From Neelides folsomi (taxonomy: Eukaryota; Arthropoda; Collembola; Neelipleona; Neelidae), in the NCBI GenBank assembly GCA_034687125.1, contig JAQGBZ010000156.1:1-64000 (forward strand): DNA of 64,000 nucleotides. The letters run 5' to 3'. The position numbers and the translations under genes are program-made. The notes beneath the pieces are model-generated. The model did not search any database and had not been told where the DNA came from. It saw nothing but the letters and a program-made list of their open reading frames with translations. Positions 12,501-29,003 of this stretch are shown here, one piece after another. How positions within the stretch are numbered: the stretch's first letter is position 1; the number at the start of each line of letters is the position of its first letter.

Positions 12501-15500
12501 TTTTTTTAAGTTTAAGCATGAATTTTCATTATGGAGTTTGGTATTACATAATAAGATTAATTGATTTTCTTTGAAATTATGTATAATCACTATTAGATGT
12601 ATCAATTCAATTGAGCATTTTTGATCTTGAGATACTTTTTTAACATTGAGTTTTTAACGAACTCCATGAACTATCGAAAAATTCCCTTTGTCATCTCACA
12701 GTTGAGAGGAGTTTTTCGAAGGTGAAAGAACTAATTTTGTGAAATGGCGAATTGTGGATGCGAAATCGAGCAGGTGCTTTTCCTTTGACTTCCACCTCCT
12801 CCGATTCTTGGTCTTCTGAGAATTGAAGAATGCGTGAGAGAGGGGAATGGGTCCAGGTAGCCGCTTGTCTCCGTGGCAATATATACGCTCTCAATCGAAG
12901 TCTATTTCAAAGAACGGTCTTAATAGAGGATTCTGGGAAATAAATAATTGGGAGAGGTGTGGAGGATTAGTAGAAGGGGCAAAGAGATAAAAGTTCTTTC
13001 CCGACATCTTCCTCATCTCTTTGAGTCTTCCGAGGGGAGGGAGCGAAGCTGACGATGAGATCTTCGCTTGCGGCAAACAGAGGTTCCATTGATCAAATCC
13101 CGTGTGGGTGTCAGCATTGGTTTCCCGCAAAAAACAGTTCTTGCTCCAAGCATCATCTTCCACTCGCTGCGAATTTGTTCTCTCAGAGGGTTCCATGAGG
13201 AGGAGGAGGAGGAGAGATTACAAGACAAGCTGTGAGGGAGCACTTTGGACACGGCAGTGATGCAAATGTAATTTCATCCCATTCCTCCAACTTCGTTAGC
13301 CTTCCTATCACACTCAATTCCCTTTCTCCGCCTCATTTTATCTCATTTTCACCCTTAGCGCATTCATCTCCATCTCTTCCTCTCTCACTCAATGTCTGCC
13401 TATTTACTTTCTGCTTTTCCCACACTTACTTCCTTCCCGTTTGGCAAATAGAGGAAATCACATTCTATAACTCTCTTTTCGATAATCCAAAATGAATTTT
13501 TTCTTGACCCCTAATTACAATTCAAAATCTTTCGTCATTTCAAATACAGATGTTTAGCTCACAAAAACTCACCATCTAAGTATTGGTTTAAATGGAATTG
13601 TATTAAGAGTTTGTATACAATATAAAAATTCGAAAGTGGTTTCATATAATTGATGCTTCAGGTAATATTTTACATTAAAATGCATATTATCTCCACTTTT
13701 GAGGTGTGTGAATGGACTTTAATTTTAATATAAAATTAGAGTTGATACAATGTAAAAAATGTACGTTGTAAGTGGAAAATGCAATCCAATTGGCAATGGA
13801 TAATTGAATCTTCTGCTCATTGGGTTCTTTAATTTAAGTAAAGTTGGAAATTGTTTTAATGCCTCAAGACATTCTTCTCAAAATGAAATTAAAATGATCC
13901 TCAAAATAAAGTCTCGAAGTCAATAACTTAACATGTTCACATTTCACATTCTCAAACTATAGTAACAAGCCTGTTATGCTCAACTCGTCATGAGTTCACT
14001 TAAAAATTTATTCACTTAAATATATTATTTATTTACTATCATATTTAGGTAAATCCGATTTTCATTCTCATTCGATAAATTGGTTGAATAATTAAAGTAT
14101 TTTATTTAACCCTGCAATAAATTGTCTTCGAAAGAATTCATTTATACTTATAATAAGAATCATAAATAGGTAGGTAAATGTGGATTCCGTTAAAATGGTT
14201 TTCCTACATTATTGTACATAATTATCAGTACGTAACACACAACCATACTGACACCAGTATTGCGTTTATTATTTCATTATTTCCATCAATGCCATTTCAT
14301 CAGATTGTTTCATAAGTTCATCATATAAAAATTGTGGATGAAAATTAACATTAGAATTTAAAATTAAATGAGACCATTTTTAGTATTGTATTTATATTCC
14401 ATAGATTATTAATTTCTTGTTCTTGTTTCATAAGCATAAGCAGTTACAAAAAATCATGAATTAAATAATAAAAATTAATGTATCAATCATTATGACTCTA
14501 ATTTTCTAATTTTGTTTTTAGGCAATATCTGGTCCGCGTCCGGGCACAGGTGATGTCGCGGGATGACAGTAGTGGCGGTTGGGTTCCCCTTGGAGGCGGA
14601 GGTCTTTCCAACGTATCCGTGCGAAAGAAAACACCGGATAAAAACGAGTATTTGATCCACGGAAAGAGGATTTCCGACCAGTCGGTGAGTTTCAATTTCT
14701 TTATCCTCATAATCTATCCTCTCTCTCTCTCTTGATCCCGATGGCACATATAGTTAACCTACGAATGGAATTATACACAGTGAGAACTGAACCCTCCCTT
14801 TGTACTTTTTTTGAATGAATGGCCCTTCGAGTGGTGTGTTGGCCTTTTATCTCCCCCATCCGTTCGTTTTTACATTAGTAGGCGCAACCCCTTTGCTCAA
14901 TATGGGCACTCGGCCGGTTGATCCAACAGAGATAACCAGAATGGTGGTCATTCATATAAAATTGGGAAGCGGGGGCGGCGGGCGAATGAGCCTAATCTCG
15001 GGAAACCATCTTGAAGGAGAGTAATAATTTATTTCAAATGAACAAATCGAGCCTAAATCGAGTAATTCATGAGTGTAGGGATGAAGGATAAGGAAGTTGG
15101 CTGGAGGGGTCAAAATGAGATGAATTAATATACGAAATCTTTGTTTCATTGCACCTCCTTCTCCCACTTGCACTTACAATATTTCAAAAAAAATTATCAA
15201 AAATCAAATTTGACTAAAAGTAAGAGAATCTTAATTTCTTCATCGTTCCTTGTCCAATCAATTTTTCAATAGTTTTTCAATATTTCAATATCTTTGTTAA
15301 AGTAAAAATATTATTAATTTTCATTATCATTATCTAATATCATAATTATTAGTTTCTTACCACTAGCACTAATTGAAAATTAGTACTAGTGGTAAGAAAT
15401 TAATACTCAATAAAACTAAAATTACAAAAGCTTAAGAGTTAGTTCAAAGTAGATTTCTTTTATTTGGATTTGAAACAAAATCTTAATGTAAAGTGTATTT

Positions 15501-18500
15501 TTTTAGTAATTTCATGTTGATAGATTTGATCTTAGGATATGTCATTCTGTGATTAATCATTATTGGATCTTCCTGTAATGAATTTCGCATCTGTTTAATA
15601 GATACGTACATGGAAGCCAATAAAAAAGATGAGGAGGGAAGAGGGAAGGATTCAGAATTTCCTCCCCATGTAGCACTCCGAAACTCGGGTTCGAAAAGGC
15701 TAGCGAAAAGCCTATAAAGTCGAAAATGTAAATACGCAGAATCTCACTTTTCCGAGTCGGAGGGTCTAGAGAGGAAACCCCCTCGCGCCCGACCCACCCG
15801 GATCTCCCGAAACTCACAGATATACATAACTCCACATATACTATACTATACACATATACTACGCAGTTACAAATACATATAGATGCCCTGAGTCTAAATT
15901 GTCTTTTAGCTATTTAATCCTCATATGAATATCTCCATTCATAAATCATATTTGTATATAGGATTTGAGTTCTTTCTGGATTGGTTAAATTGAGCTGCCC
16001 GAAGGGCCAATGTATAACTAATTTTATCCTTTTTTTTGGTTAATACTCATCTTTTCAATATCCAATATAATTTTTCCATCATTCTGAATTGGCGAATCAA
16101 AAAATAAGAGCGAGTACGAATTTATTCAATAAACGAATCAAAAACACAAACTCTTATTGTCCTCGGGATTCAGGAGAGGAATGTTTTATATTATATACCT
16201 TTGTTGTGAATAAAATGACAAAAATATTACAATTAGTAGCTATTGTAAGCAATTGCTTTGAAAATTTACAATATTTTTGTCCTTCATTGTACAAAGAGAA
16301 ATATTATATTTAATTATATATTCATATTATGCATGTTGTAAATTCCAACACATGCAAAAATCACGTTTTTTATCACATCTCTCACATTTATTCATATTTT
16401 TTAAGGAATTTCCAATTTGAAGGTCCAAGATTGAAAATTGTTAATAATTTGTTTTCCAATTTGTTTTTTAGGTTGTATTATGTTGCACAATCAAGAAAGA
16501 TTTTGAGTACAATAAAGTCATGCCGACTTTTCATCACTGGAAGACGGGTGATAAAAAATTTGGTCTTACGTTCCAAACAGCTGCCGATGGCCGAGCCTTT
16601 GATAAAGGCGTGCGGATGGCCATCGACGATCTTCTGGTCGATGGTGAGTAATGCATAATCCAATTATCCACATAACCTCTTAAATATAATATCATATATT
16701 TTACCATTTATTTATTGTATTTATTTTAACTTATTAACATAAAAAACTAACTCATGAATTAACTCTTAAACTTTCTTACTTTTCTTATTTTTCCATTTCA
16801 TCTCAATTTGTACTTGAGGAATTATTAAAAAAAATTTGACAATCATCGAAAGATTTTGTTGTGCATTTAAAAACGATTAATTGAGCCACATTTTTATGGT
16901 TCTATTGAGTTCCGTATTATTATTGTCTATTAATTGCAGTTAAATGCGTATACATAAATAAGTACCAAAAATATTACTATGATCTAAGTAATCTTGTGAT
17001 TAAGTAATTACTATTCAATTCCTTTATCTCTTTTCTTGCTACTCTTGAATTCATCGGAACGACGCTGACGAAATAATAATAATAATTGTCTGGGAATGAC
17101 ATTATTAACAAATTCGGTAAGTTGACACTTCTTCTCGTCTCGAAATTGACAAGTATGAGAAGTAACTGTAATAATAAGGAATTGGAGGGCCACAGTGTAG
17201 CATACGTTTTAAAGGTTTCCTCTTTCTCTTTTGTGTGTCATTATTGGATTTAAATTGGAGAGACCCTTTTGGGCAAAGGAGCCTCATGCTCTTCTTGGGT
17301 ATCCTTGAACTGCAATTGGATGTGTGTATGTGTGTGGAACGATGGATTCCAAGGATCTGGGAATAATTCTTCTATTCTATTCCCTTTCCTTTCCTAAGAA
17401 CTGGAGACCCTTTTCGACTTGTCTTTTAAATGATTGTCGTGTTTCGCTTCTCGTTCCGAGGCTGCCTTTGAGAAGGCCTCGTCCATGGTAATGTGCATGC
17501 AGCCCAGCTCCAAATGTCTAAACCCGAATGAGTGAGTAAATATCTAGGAGTGATTGTCGACCTGCTTGAGGGTACGTTAAGTCCTCTTCCCTGATGATGA
17601 TATGACTTCGTGAGAGAAGAGAGTCGAAAATCAGTCATTTTCAACCAACACCCATAAGACTTCGTCTCAAGAAGACGGTGGTGGAGACCCATGGGGGAGT
17701 ATCGAAACCGACACGACATACACTCATTTTCAAAAGATTTTTTTAATAAAGGACGAGGGATAATAGGGAAAGGTTCCTTTTCATCCCCATATGTATTGTT
17801 TGCTTCCCGTCCTACGTAAAGTGTAAAGTGGAGAGAGGAAGAAGGTGCAATGTGGTGTATAGAGAGACTATTTGGGCATTTGAAGGGAGGATGTTCTGAT
17901 TGTATGAGTATTGCTCTTGAAGGTGGTTTGAAGAGTCTCCTTATATATATTGAGTAGTCGTAGGAGGAAAAGGGTCGGAACGAAGGTGTGCCATGATGAT
18001 CATAAGCAGTGCTGTGAAGTTTAGGTGCATACATATTTTTTATTCCTTAAAATCGAAGGCGAAGGTTTTGGCTGTACACGTTCTATGCCTCATAGACCTC
18101 AAAAAAGCATAGTTTTTTATACACATTTTACATATTTTGGAATCTGTACATATTTTGGAATCTGTACATATTTTACATATTCACACATAAAAATATGTAT
18201 TCATACATATTTTCCAACTTTTAGGAATGATATATTATAGTTTATAATATATCATTCTTAAATAAGAATTATAATAAATATTAATTTGTATGGAATATTT
18301 GATGTTCTCAAAAAACAATTAGTGATCGATTTCTACTTTTTCTCTCTGATGGTGCTCATTATATGTAAAATTTTGAAATCTAAATATCTTAATCTGCTTC
18401 ATGTCATATGTTTTGCCTTTGAATTTGGTGTATTGGAGAAATTTAATAAGGTTTTTCAAAAAATTTCTGATTTGGAAATAATACGCAAATATTCTAAAAT

Positions 18501-20878
18501 ATTGTCTGGAGTTAATTCTCAATGTATAATAATTTGTCTGATCCGAATCATGTTTGCCATTTTAAGTTTGCCCTATTAACATCTGTTGAAACGAGTTTTT
18601 CTATGCATAAATCTGTTCTAGCTACAAATCGAATGTCTTTTACTACTGAAAACTTAGAGATGTGGGTTGTTTGACATTATGAATTGTCCCAAAAATATGT
18701 ATAATTGATATAAACTGCTAAAATTCTTGAAAAACCTCATACATATTTACATACATATTTTCTCGATTTTCATACCTAAACTTCACAGCCCTGGTCATAA
18801 GACTTCTTCATGAGGGCAGCTCGATTTAACGACGAGTGTTACGCACGAAATCCCTCTGGTTCATCTTCTTCATCCCTAGCCCATCCTAAGATTAGGCTTT
18901 TTGAATGGTCGCGTTGGAAGAGACGCACGGAGGCCGATGATACCTTTTGAAATGTCCATGGGGATGGAGGGTTTTTTCCTATTAGCTCTGTGGTTTATTC
19001 CTTCTTCACGGAAAAGGAAAGTGTAGCACAAAGGGATTATAAAAGGCATCATGGGAGACGGTGGAGGCTCGGAGCCAAGTTGATATGCAAAAGATCCTCT
19101 CTTCCACTTAAACTTGGAAGAGACCTTTAAGGAGAATGAGGATTTAAGACGGTTGTGTTACAGATTGTGTGTGTGTTGCTCCAATTTGCTTACAGCTTCA
19201 CCACATTTTAAACCTCCTCCTCCGGCGTCTCTCATTCTCATCCGCTTTTTTCCCTCTCATTTCCCTCGAATGTCAATAGAGACATGTAGGCATACATTGA
19301 AAAATGGGATTTAATCGCGTCTTCCCATTTAGCGCCCTTCAAAGGTTTACTATTATTGCATTTTTAAGTATTTTATCTTTCCTGGCATCTTGTTCCTCTC
19401 CTCTTTTACATCTTTCTCGACAACGGACCTTTTTAGGTATTTGTCTGAATAAATCAGACATATCACTTCCTTCTTGAGCTCAAACTTCTCATCTCAATTT
19501 CAAATCTATGTTAATTCTATGAACCTTTTTGCCCTAATTGATTTCCACCCTTTTACTTTCATACTTTGGTGAAGGTGGATGTAACATGGGGGGAGTTTAA
19601 CAAATTAAAACGATATAATCAGAATAACTTAAAAGGGGATTAAAAATTGGATTTTTTCTAATTTTGGGCATTTATAATTAATGGGTATGAAGTTGTTAAT
19701 GGTCCATTTGTTTTCTCTTAGGGCTTCCGGAATACTCTTCACTCTACAAATATACCTTAGATATAGGGGACGACGATGTGTTTATGGTGAGTTGTGAAGG
19801 GAAATTAATGATGTTTTGCTAACATGTGAATTGTTTCTCCAGACGTTGGACCTTCCTGTGGAGCGGGACTCAGTGTCTTCGGGATCAAGTAGCGGTACGG
19901 GGTCTCAGAATCCTGCCTCTTCCCATCTTCATCGAATGTACTTCTCGTCGAGAGGGGGGAAGGAGAGCGGGAGCCTGAGTGGGGGCGGGGGATTCAACAG
20001 TGTGATGTTGAAGGACCTGTCCCCTTCAGAAAAGCTCCATCATGAGAAGGACATTTTAAGTGAGAAAGACCTCCATGACGAAGATGAGCCGTATTCCTCT
20101 TATGTGCAATTTGCGAGGGATAAACCTCATGAATACTCTTATCCTGTCGTCCATCCGGAATCTTCTAACAAATCTCACCTCTTTCCTCTGTCCAATAATA
20201 CTTTTGGCCAAGTCAGTTCGCAACCAAAGAAGCCTGTCCAATTGGATCCGCTCAGCCTCCAACCCCCTCCACTGTTACCTACAAAGTCCTCAGGAAGTGC
20301 TAAAAAGAAGAGGTGAGTTGGAATTATAATTCCCAAGGGATTGAACGATGACACGAGGAATTAATTGAATGAATTTTGTAGGAGTTGTGGGAAGAAACGA
20401 CGATGTAGAGACTGTTATGAAGTATACAGTGAAGATTGCAACCCTCGAGGATCGTGTCAGTCAGGACCGGATCTTGTCCGCGATTGCATTGACACGGCAA
20501 GCTGCATGGGGTGAGTTTTTTCTTCTTCAACTATTGAATACCACTTATTTGGCATGCAGATTCTTTACACCAAATTAACTTACAATTAAGTCATGTGTTT
20601 GAGGTTGGGTCTCTCTTGGAAGAAGAAAATGAGTAATTGTGTTTGTTCCTCGTAGATGTGCTCGAGGGATGCTGTATCATTGTTTCTTCCATGGGTCGGA
20701 GGGAGAAGCTCCGCCACATCCATGTACCCTCCGAAATCACCGGTGCAGGACAAGATGGCTTGCTCTGGGTCTCCTTTCCCTCATCCTCCCGTGCCTTTGC
20801 CTCTACATTCCCCTTGCGGGGTGTCACAAGGCAGCGAAGGCTTGTGCCGTATGCGGCGCCCGCCATCACCCTTCGTAA
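9508..20878 (+). CDS. Spred: Sprouty-related EVH1 domain-containing protein (SPRED family), 7 exons
   Basis: Membrane-associated inhibitor of Ras-Raf-MAPK signalling; family members bring neurofibromin to Ras at the plasma membrane. Coding exons: 9508-9533, 14522-14684, 16472-16643, 19722-19786, 19843-20312, 20382-20510, 20656-20878. All junctions are GT-AG and in phase, giving 415 residues against about 418-444 in vertebrate SPREDs. Residues 10 to about 122 form the EVH1 domain ([14 protein letters not shown], then [18 protein letters not shown]). Residues 143-298 are a Ser/Gly/Pro-rich linker. Residues 302-410 are the Cys-rich Sprouty domain, with a hydrophobic [17 protein letters not shown] stretch as in other family members. 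The start was chosen because ATG at 9508, after a CCACCATC context, joins in phase to the EVH1 exon. The canonical KIT-binding core is not recognisable; only [15 protein letters not shown] (229-243) resembles the segment that follows it. Confidence 0.95.
9534..14521 (+). other. SPRED intron 1 (about 5 kb)
   Basis: It begins GTAAGT and ends TTTTTAG. It is mostly AT-rich, with GC-richer patches at about 11370-11760 and 12690-13260, and an AGG microsatellite at about 13198-13214. None of the reading frames inside it has a recognisable domain. Large first introns of signalling genes often hold enhancers; the GC-richer patches are the natural candidates, by inference. Confidence 0.85.
13198..13214 (+). 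repeat. AGG trinucleotide microsatellite
   Basis: Five to six tandem AGG units lie within a purine-rich tract of SPRED intron 1. Confidence 0.8.
14719..14732 (+). repeat. CT dinucleotide microsatellite
   Basis: Seven CT units start about 35 bases downstream of the SPRED exon 2 donor site. Confidence 0.8.
15353..15399. repeat. Near-perfect 22-bp inverted repeat with 3-nt loop
   Basis: The arms are 15353-15374 and 15378-15399 (TTTCTTACCACTAGCACTAA against its inverted copy, one mismatch) around the loop GAA. It lies in SPRED intron 2. The stem is long for chance in this composition. It may be a tiny transposon relic or an intronic hairpin RNA. The very short loop argues against a typical microRNA precursor. 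Confidence 0.75.
17072..17086 (+). repeat. AAT trinucleotide microsatellite
   Basis: Five tandem AAT units in SPRED intron 3. Confidence 0.8.
18130..18165 (+). repeat. Tandem duplication of an 18-bp unit
   Basis: ACATATTTTGGAATCTGT occurs twice head to tail, followed by a degenerate third ACATATTT. It lies inside the hAT element and probably arose by slippage after insertion. Confidence 0.85.
18225..18257. repeat. Perfect 15-bp inverted repeat inside the hAT element
   Basis: GAATGATATATTATA and its exact inverse are separated by a 3-nt loop (18240-18242). AT-rich subterminal palindromes are common in DNA transposons; it may also be a small nested insertion. Confidence 0.8.
18286..18670 (+). 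pseudogene. Remnant of hAT transposase C-terminal region
   Basis: Two frames are needed. The first carries [20 protein letters not shown]-like sequence and closes near 18579. The second, from about 18567, reads [20 protein letters not shown] and on to a stop at 18673. TSVE-x-SFS followed by a basic and acidic helix ending in W/Y is the signature of the hAT C-terminal dimerisation domain. The shift between frames and the lack of the catalytic core show it is a decayed, internally deleted copy. Confidence 0.65.
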
Positions 20879-22791
20879 CTCCTAGTCCAATGACCCCGTT
20901 TCAAAGAATCGAAACTTGCAACTCGAACTTCGGTAGCTCTTCTCGCCCTTCGTTGTTTAATTATGCGGATATATTGAAATTGACTCCTCTTCGTGTGACC
21001 TCTTGTACTAAATAGAGTAGATTAGATCACTTCATCGGCTTTGACTCATTATTAGGTATAACTTGTATCCTTACGATTATATAGTAGTTCTCACATCATC
21101 ATCGTCCATAAGTTGTGTTTGTAAGTATTAGAGACACCCTAAATATATATTTCATTTTACGTTTATTGGTGTATGAGAAGGATATTTTAGGCATTTCTCA
21201 ATTACTTTTAAACTAATAAACAATGCATAATTGCAAATTTTTATATTTTAAAATTACATATATATGCAACAATACAGATTACACTATATACTACTTTATA
21301 TACAGCTCGGAATACATAAACGGTAAAGATAAAGTTTATTTATGGAGCGACGCTGAATAATATATTTATCCAATTAAAAGAAATATATACATAATTATGT
21401 ACTAAAATATGTTTCCTTTCTATATTATAAACAAGATTCAAATAATTAAGATAGCAAAATAATAATTATGAATAATAAATGGCGGAAACAATTTTTAAAA
21501 TGTGTAAATTACACGCCTCGTGATGTGTTTAATTATTATTACGACTATTTAGTAAGGATAATCTAATTCGCATAACTTCGGCCGAATTTCTAATAATTAT
21601 ATAACATCTACAATAAGTATTGGTAGGATATTTAAATTATTTATTGGAATACATAAATAATTAAGAGTGTGTATTCTTGTGAATTTTAATTGTGTGAATG
21701 TTCATACAAAACTCAAATGTCAAACACATTGTGTCAACTCTTATTTGTTTTTATTATGATATTGTTTTAATCAATAAATAAGTTATTGTTTATTGTTATT
21801 TATATATATTTTATTTTTCTTCGGATTCGTATAAATAATTATTTTACTCTCATGCTATATAGTATTTAGGTAATCAACGCGATTCAAAAATTAATGGTTT
21901 TAATTGGAGATTGTCCTTTTAAGAGATTTGAACTGTAAACCTTATGATATCATGCTAATGCAATTTATAAGTACTTTCATATTACAATCATCAATCAATT
22001 TGATTTCATATAAATACTTTATTTCTTCATAATTTACAAACTACAAATAAATGTATTAGATATATGATTATTATTGTATATTTACATAATATTGCATTAT
22101 GTAAACTTGATAATGAACGATATTGAAATAATTGAAAATATACACATTATAGAGTGAGTTCTAATTTTCTAAACAAATTAATGCATCATTGAAAAGAATG
22201 ATTTCTTAAGACAATATTTTTAAGGTTAAAGTGTTTTAAGGATTGCTTTTTGACACATCTTTTGTGTGTCTAGTGATGATTATGTTGTTTAATTTATAAA
22301 TTGTTTCTTTTGTTAAACTTTTTATTTTTTTCAAATCTAAATATTATAAAATAATGTTCATCAATATAACATATGCTTTTGTGCAATTTACTCTGAATAA
22401 AAAATTTGACGTTCAAATGAAATATTAATATTGGTTTGATTAATCAGCATATTTAAACTTGCCTTCTAAAATGCATATTTAATTATAGGTAAAATTATAT
22501 ATTTTGTTTTATCAATGGAAATCTATACTATTACATCTAGATATTCAAACTTTCGATTGAATATGGCAATAAAAATTTAGTAAATTAAGCTCGATGAAAC
22601 CAAGATGAAACTTAATAAAGACGTTAATTTAGAATTCAGATTGTTAATTGTATTACATGAACATGGAATTATAATATGAAAAAAGAATAAAAATCATATA
22701 TTGGTATTTTGTACAACTTTAATGACAAAAGGCTAGATAGTTTACAAAGAGATTGCATTTTGTAATTAGCAATTTGGTTTTTATTTTACAG
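20879..22791. other. SPRED 3' flank and AT-rich spacer
   Basis: SPRED 3' untranslated sequence runs to a probable polyadenylation site soon after 21220. The remainder is very AT-rich, with no reading frame of note and no paired repeat that I could see. Confidence 0.6.
21215..21220 (+). terminator. Likely SPRED polyadenylation signal (AATAAA)
   Basis: This is the first consensus AATAAA downstream of the SPRED stop codon, about 340 bases away. The cleavage site is not determined. Confidence 0.5.
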
Positions 22792-22906
22792 TCTTACTGA
22801 TTTATGGAACGCTAATACTGCTTCACAGTATTTCGAGCGTGCTTTTAAGGCACTGAAGGTTTGTTCGGAATTGTACATTGAAGGCCTTTTGTATTCCAAT
22901 TTGTAA
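22792..22906 (+). other. Orphan exon-like reading frame
   Basis: A good acceptor (TTTTTATTTTACAG) is followed by a single open frame of 37 codons to a stop at 22904-22906; it begins LTDLWNANTASQYFERAFKA. The segment is richer in GC than its flanks and the translation is protein-like, but I do not recognise it. No partner exons are visible upstream on the same strand. It could be the last exon of an unannotated transcript, a relic of a retrotransposed or duplicated gene, or chance. Confidence 0.3.
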
Positions 22907-23211
22907 ACGTTGTGGAAGTTTAACAACTCCACCAAAGTTTTCATTTTTGAAATTGCTTACTCAACGAAAATTAAATATATTATAAAACACCGTGTAATTA
23001 TTGATTATTTAACATGTTATTGGCATGATTTGAAATTAAATATAATACATCCCAACATTATATAAAAAATTGTTATAAATTTAGAAAAATAAGTATAAAG
23101 GGGAAAAATTATAAAAAGATTAATCCTCCAGATCTAGAGAATAACCGAAAAAGAGATTATGATCTTTGTTGGTCGTGTAGACTGAACATGAGTGTTTGAC
23201 CGATGTCGTTA
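22907..23211. other. AT-rich spacer downstream of MELK
   Basis: It presumably includes the MELK 3' untranslated region, on the minus strand. No consensus AATAAA (TTTATT on the plus strand) is seen immediately below the stop codon; the nearest is around 22778. Confidence 0.5.
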
Positions 23212-28142
<4,931 letters not shown>

Positions 28143-28296
28143 CTAAAATTTTTATTAGTTTTTATACATAAATTGCGTATCTTGGCATACTAATCGGCCT
28201 CCGAACAAATTATAAAAAGCATGATAAAAGTAAAGTCGATAATTTTGAATCGATTCAACAAAATTAGTAAAAGATGTAAAAGTAGAAGTTGCTTAC

Positions 28297-29003
28297 CTCT
28301 AATAGGAGAGTCAAGTCGAAGTTGTTGATTAAAACCGGTAAAATTCACTTCGTTAAATGCGATTAGTTAAGTAGAATAATTAAATCGTCCAGAATCTGCT
28401 AAATAATATTGAACAAATAATTAGAACAATATGATAAATGGACATTTAATCTTTAATTGAAAATACAATACGTTTATAAATAATAAAATAGAATAAACCC
28501 TATCCTATCCGCCTATCCATTGTTTGAGTATTTTTATAAAGAATCTTACCTCAATAATTTAACGAGAATGTTATTTTTTCAATTCACATTTTAACTCGTA
28601 ATGTTTTCAATATTCTTAATACCGTCCGTGTAAATATTTAATTAAAACAGAATTAAAAGGAAGGAAAATGTAAATTAAGAACAAATGAAGTTTAATGTTT
28701 AACGACTTTCCTTTCCCTCCTTATTTGAATGGTGAATGTCGGAGTTTGAGTTTTGCGAGTGGATGGGAGGAGCAGTGCAATGTGGCCGTTGGTCCTTTGA
28801 CTCTCACTTACCAAACTCTAAATCCCGATCATCAAATGTCAATCCACATGTGGGAATTTTAACATTACAGAGAATGAAGTGAAAATCAGAATTAAATTTT
28901 TATTTTTAATTAAAATGTAGTTTGCTTTGTAATCGATTTTATATTAATTGGGCAATTTTAAATAGGGTGGAACATTATTTTTATATAAAATATAAAACAG
29001 GAA
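28297..29003. promoter_or_regulatory. Head-to-head promoter region of MELK and ITPK1
   Basis: About 700 bp separate the inferred MELK leader exon (minus) from the ITPK1 start codon (plus). The interval is AT-rich except for a GC-richer patch at about 28700-28860. Divergent genes this close usually share a bidirectional promoter. No TATA box or initiator could be assigned with confidence, and TATAAAACAG just before the ITPK1 ATG may be an intron acceptor instead. Confidence 0.5.

Larger units (their letters stand above)
14685..16471 (+). other. SPRED intron 2
   Basis: It begins GTGAGT and ends TTTTTTAG. It contains a CT microsatellite, a near-perfect hairpin at 15353-15399 and AT-rich filler. 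No coding exon was recognised within it. Confidence 0.85.
18007..18793 (+). mobile_element. Degenerate hAT-superfamily DNA transposon
   Basis: The left end reads CAGTGCTGTGAAGTTTAGGT and the right end is its inverted counterpart, ACCTAAACTTCACAGCCCTG, differing at one base over the 20. The flanks are ATCATAAG (17999-18006) and GTCATAAG (18794-18801), an 8-bp target duplication with one mismatch, diagnostic of hAT insertion. At 787 bp it is far shorter than an autonomous hAT (about 2.5-4 kb). Its 3' third still encodes recognisable transposase C-terminal dimerisation sequence. It is inactive and sits in the sense orientation inside SPRED intron 3. Confidence 0.85.
16644..19721 (+). other. SPRED intron 3, host of a hAT insertion
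   Basis: It begins GTGAGT and ends TTCTCTTAG. It contains an AAT microsatellite (about 17072-17086), the hAT element at 18007-18793 and GC-richer flanks. A 202-codon antisense open frame (17426-18034) starts inside the hAT end and has no recognisable domain. Confidence 0.85.

Noticed and set aside
17426-18034. 202-codon minus-strand frame in SPRED intron 3
   Set aside because: Its ATG lies inside the inverted end of the hAT insertion, the translation has no recognisable motif, and the pyrimidine/purine-skewed DNA makes long antisense frames more likely. There are no supporting splice or poly(A) signals.
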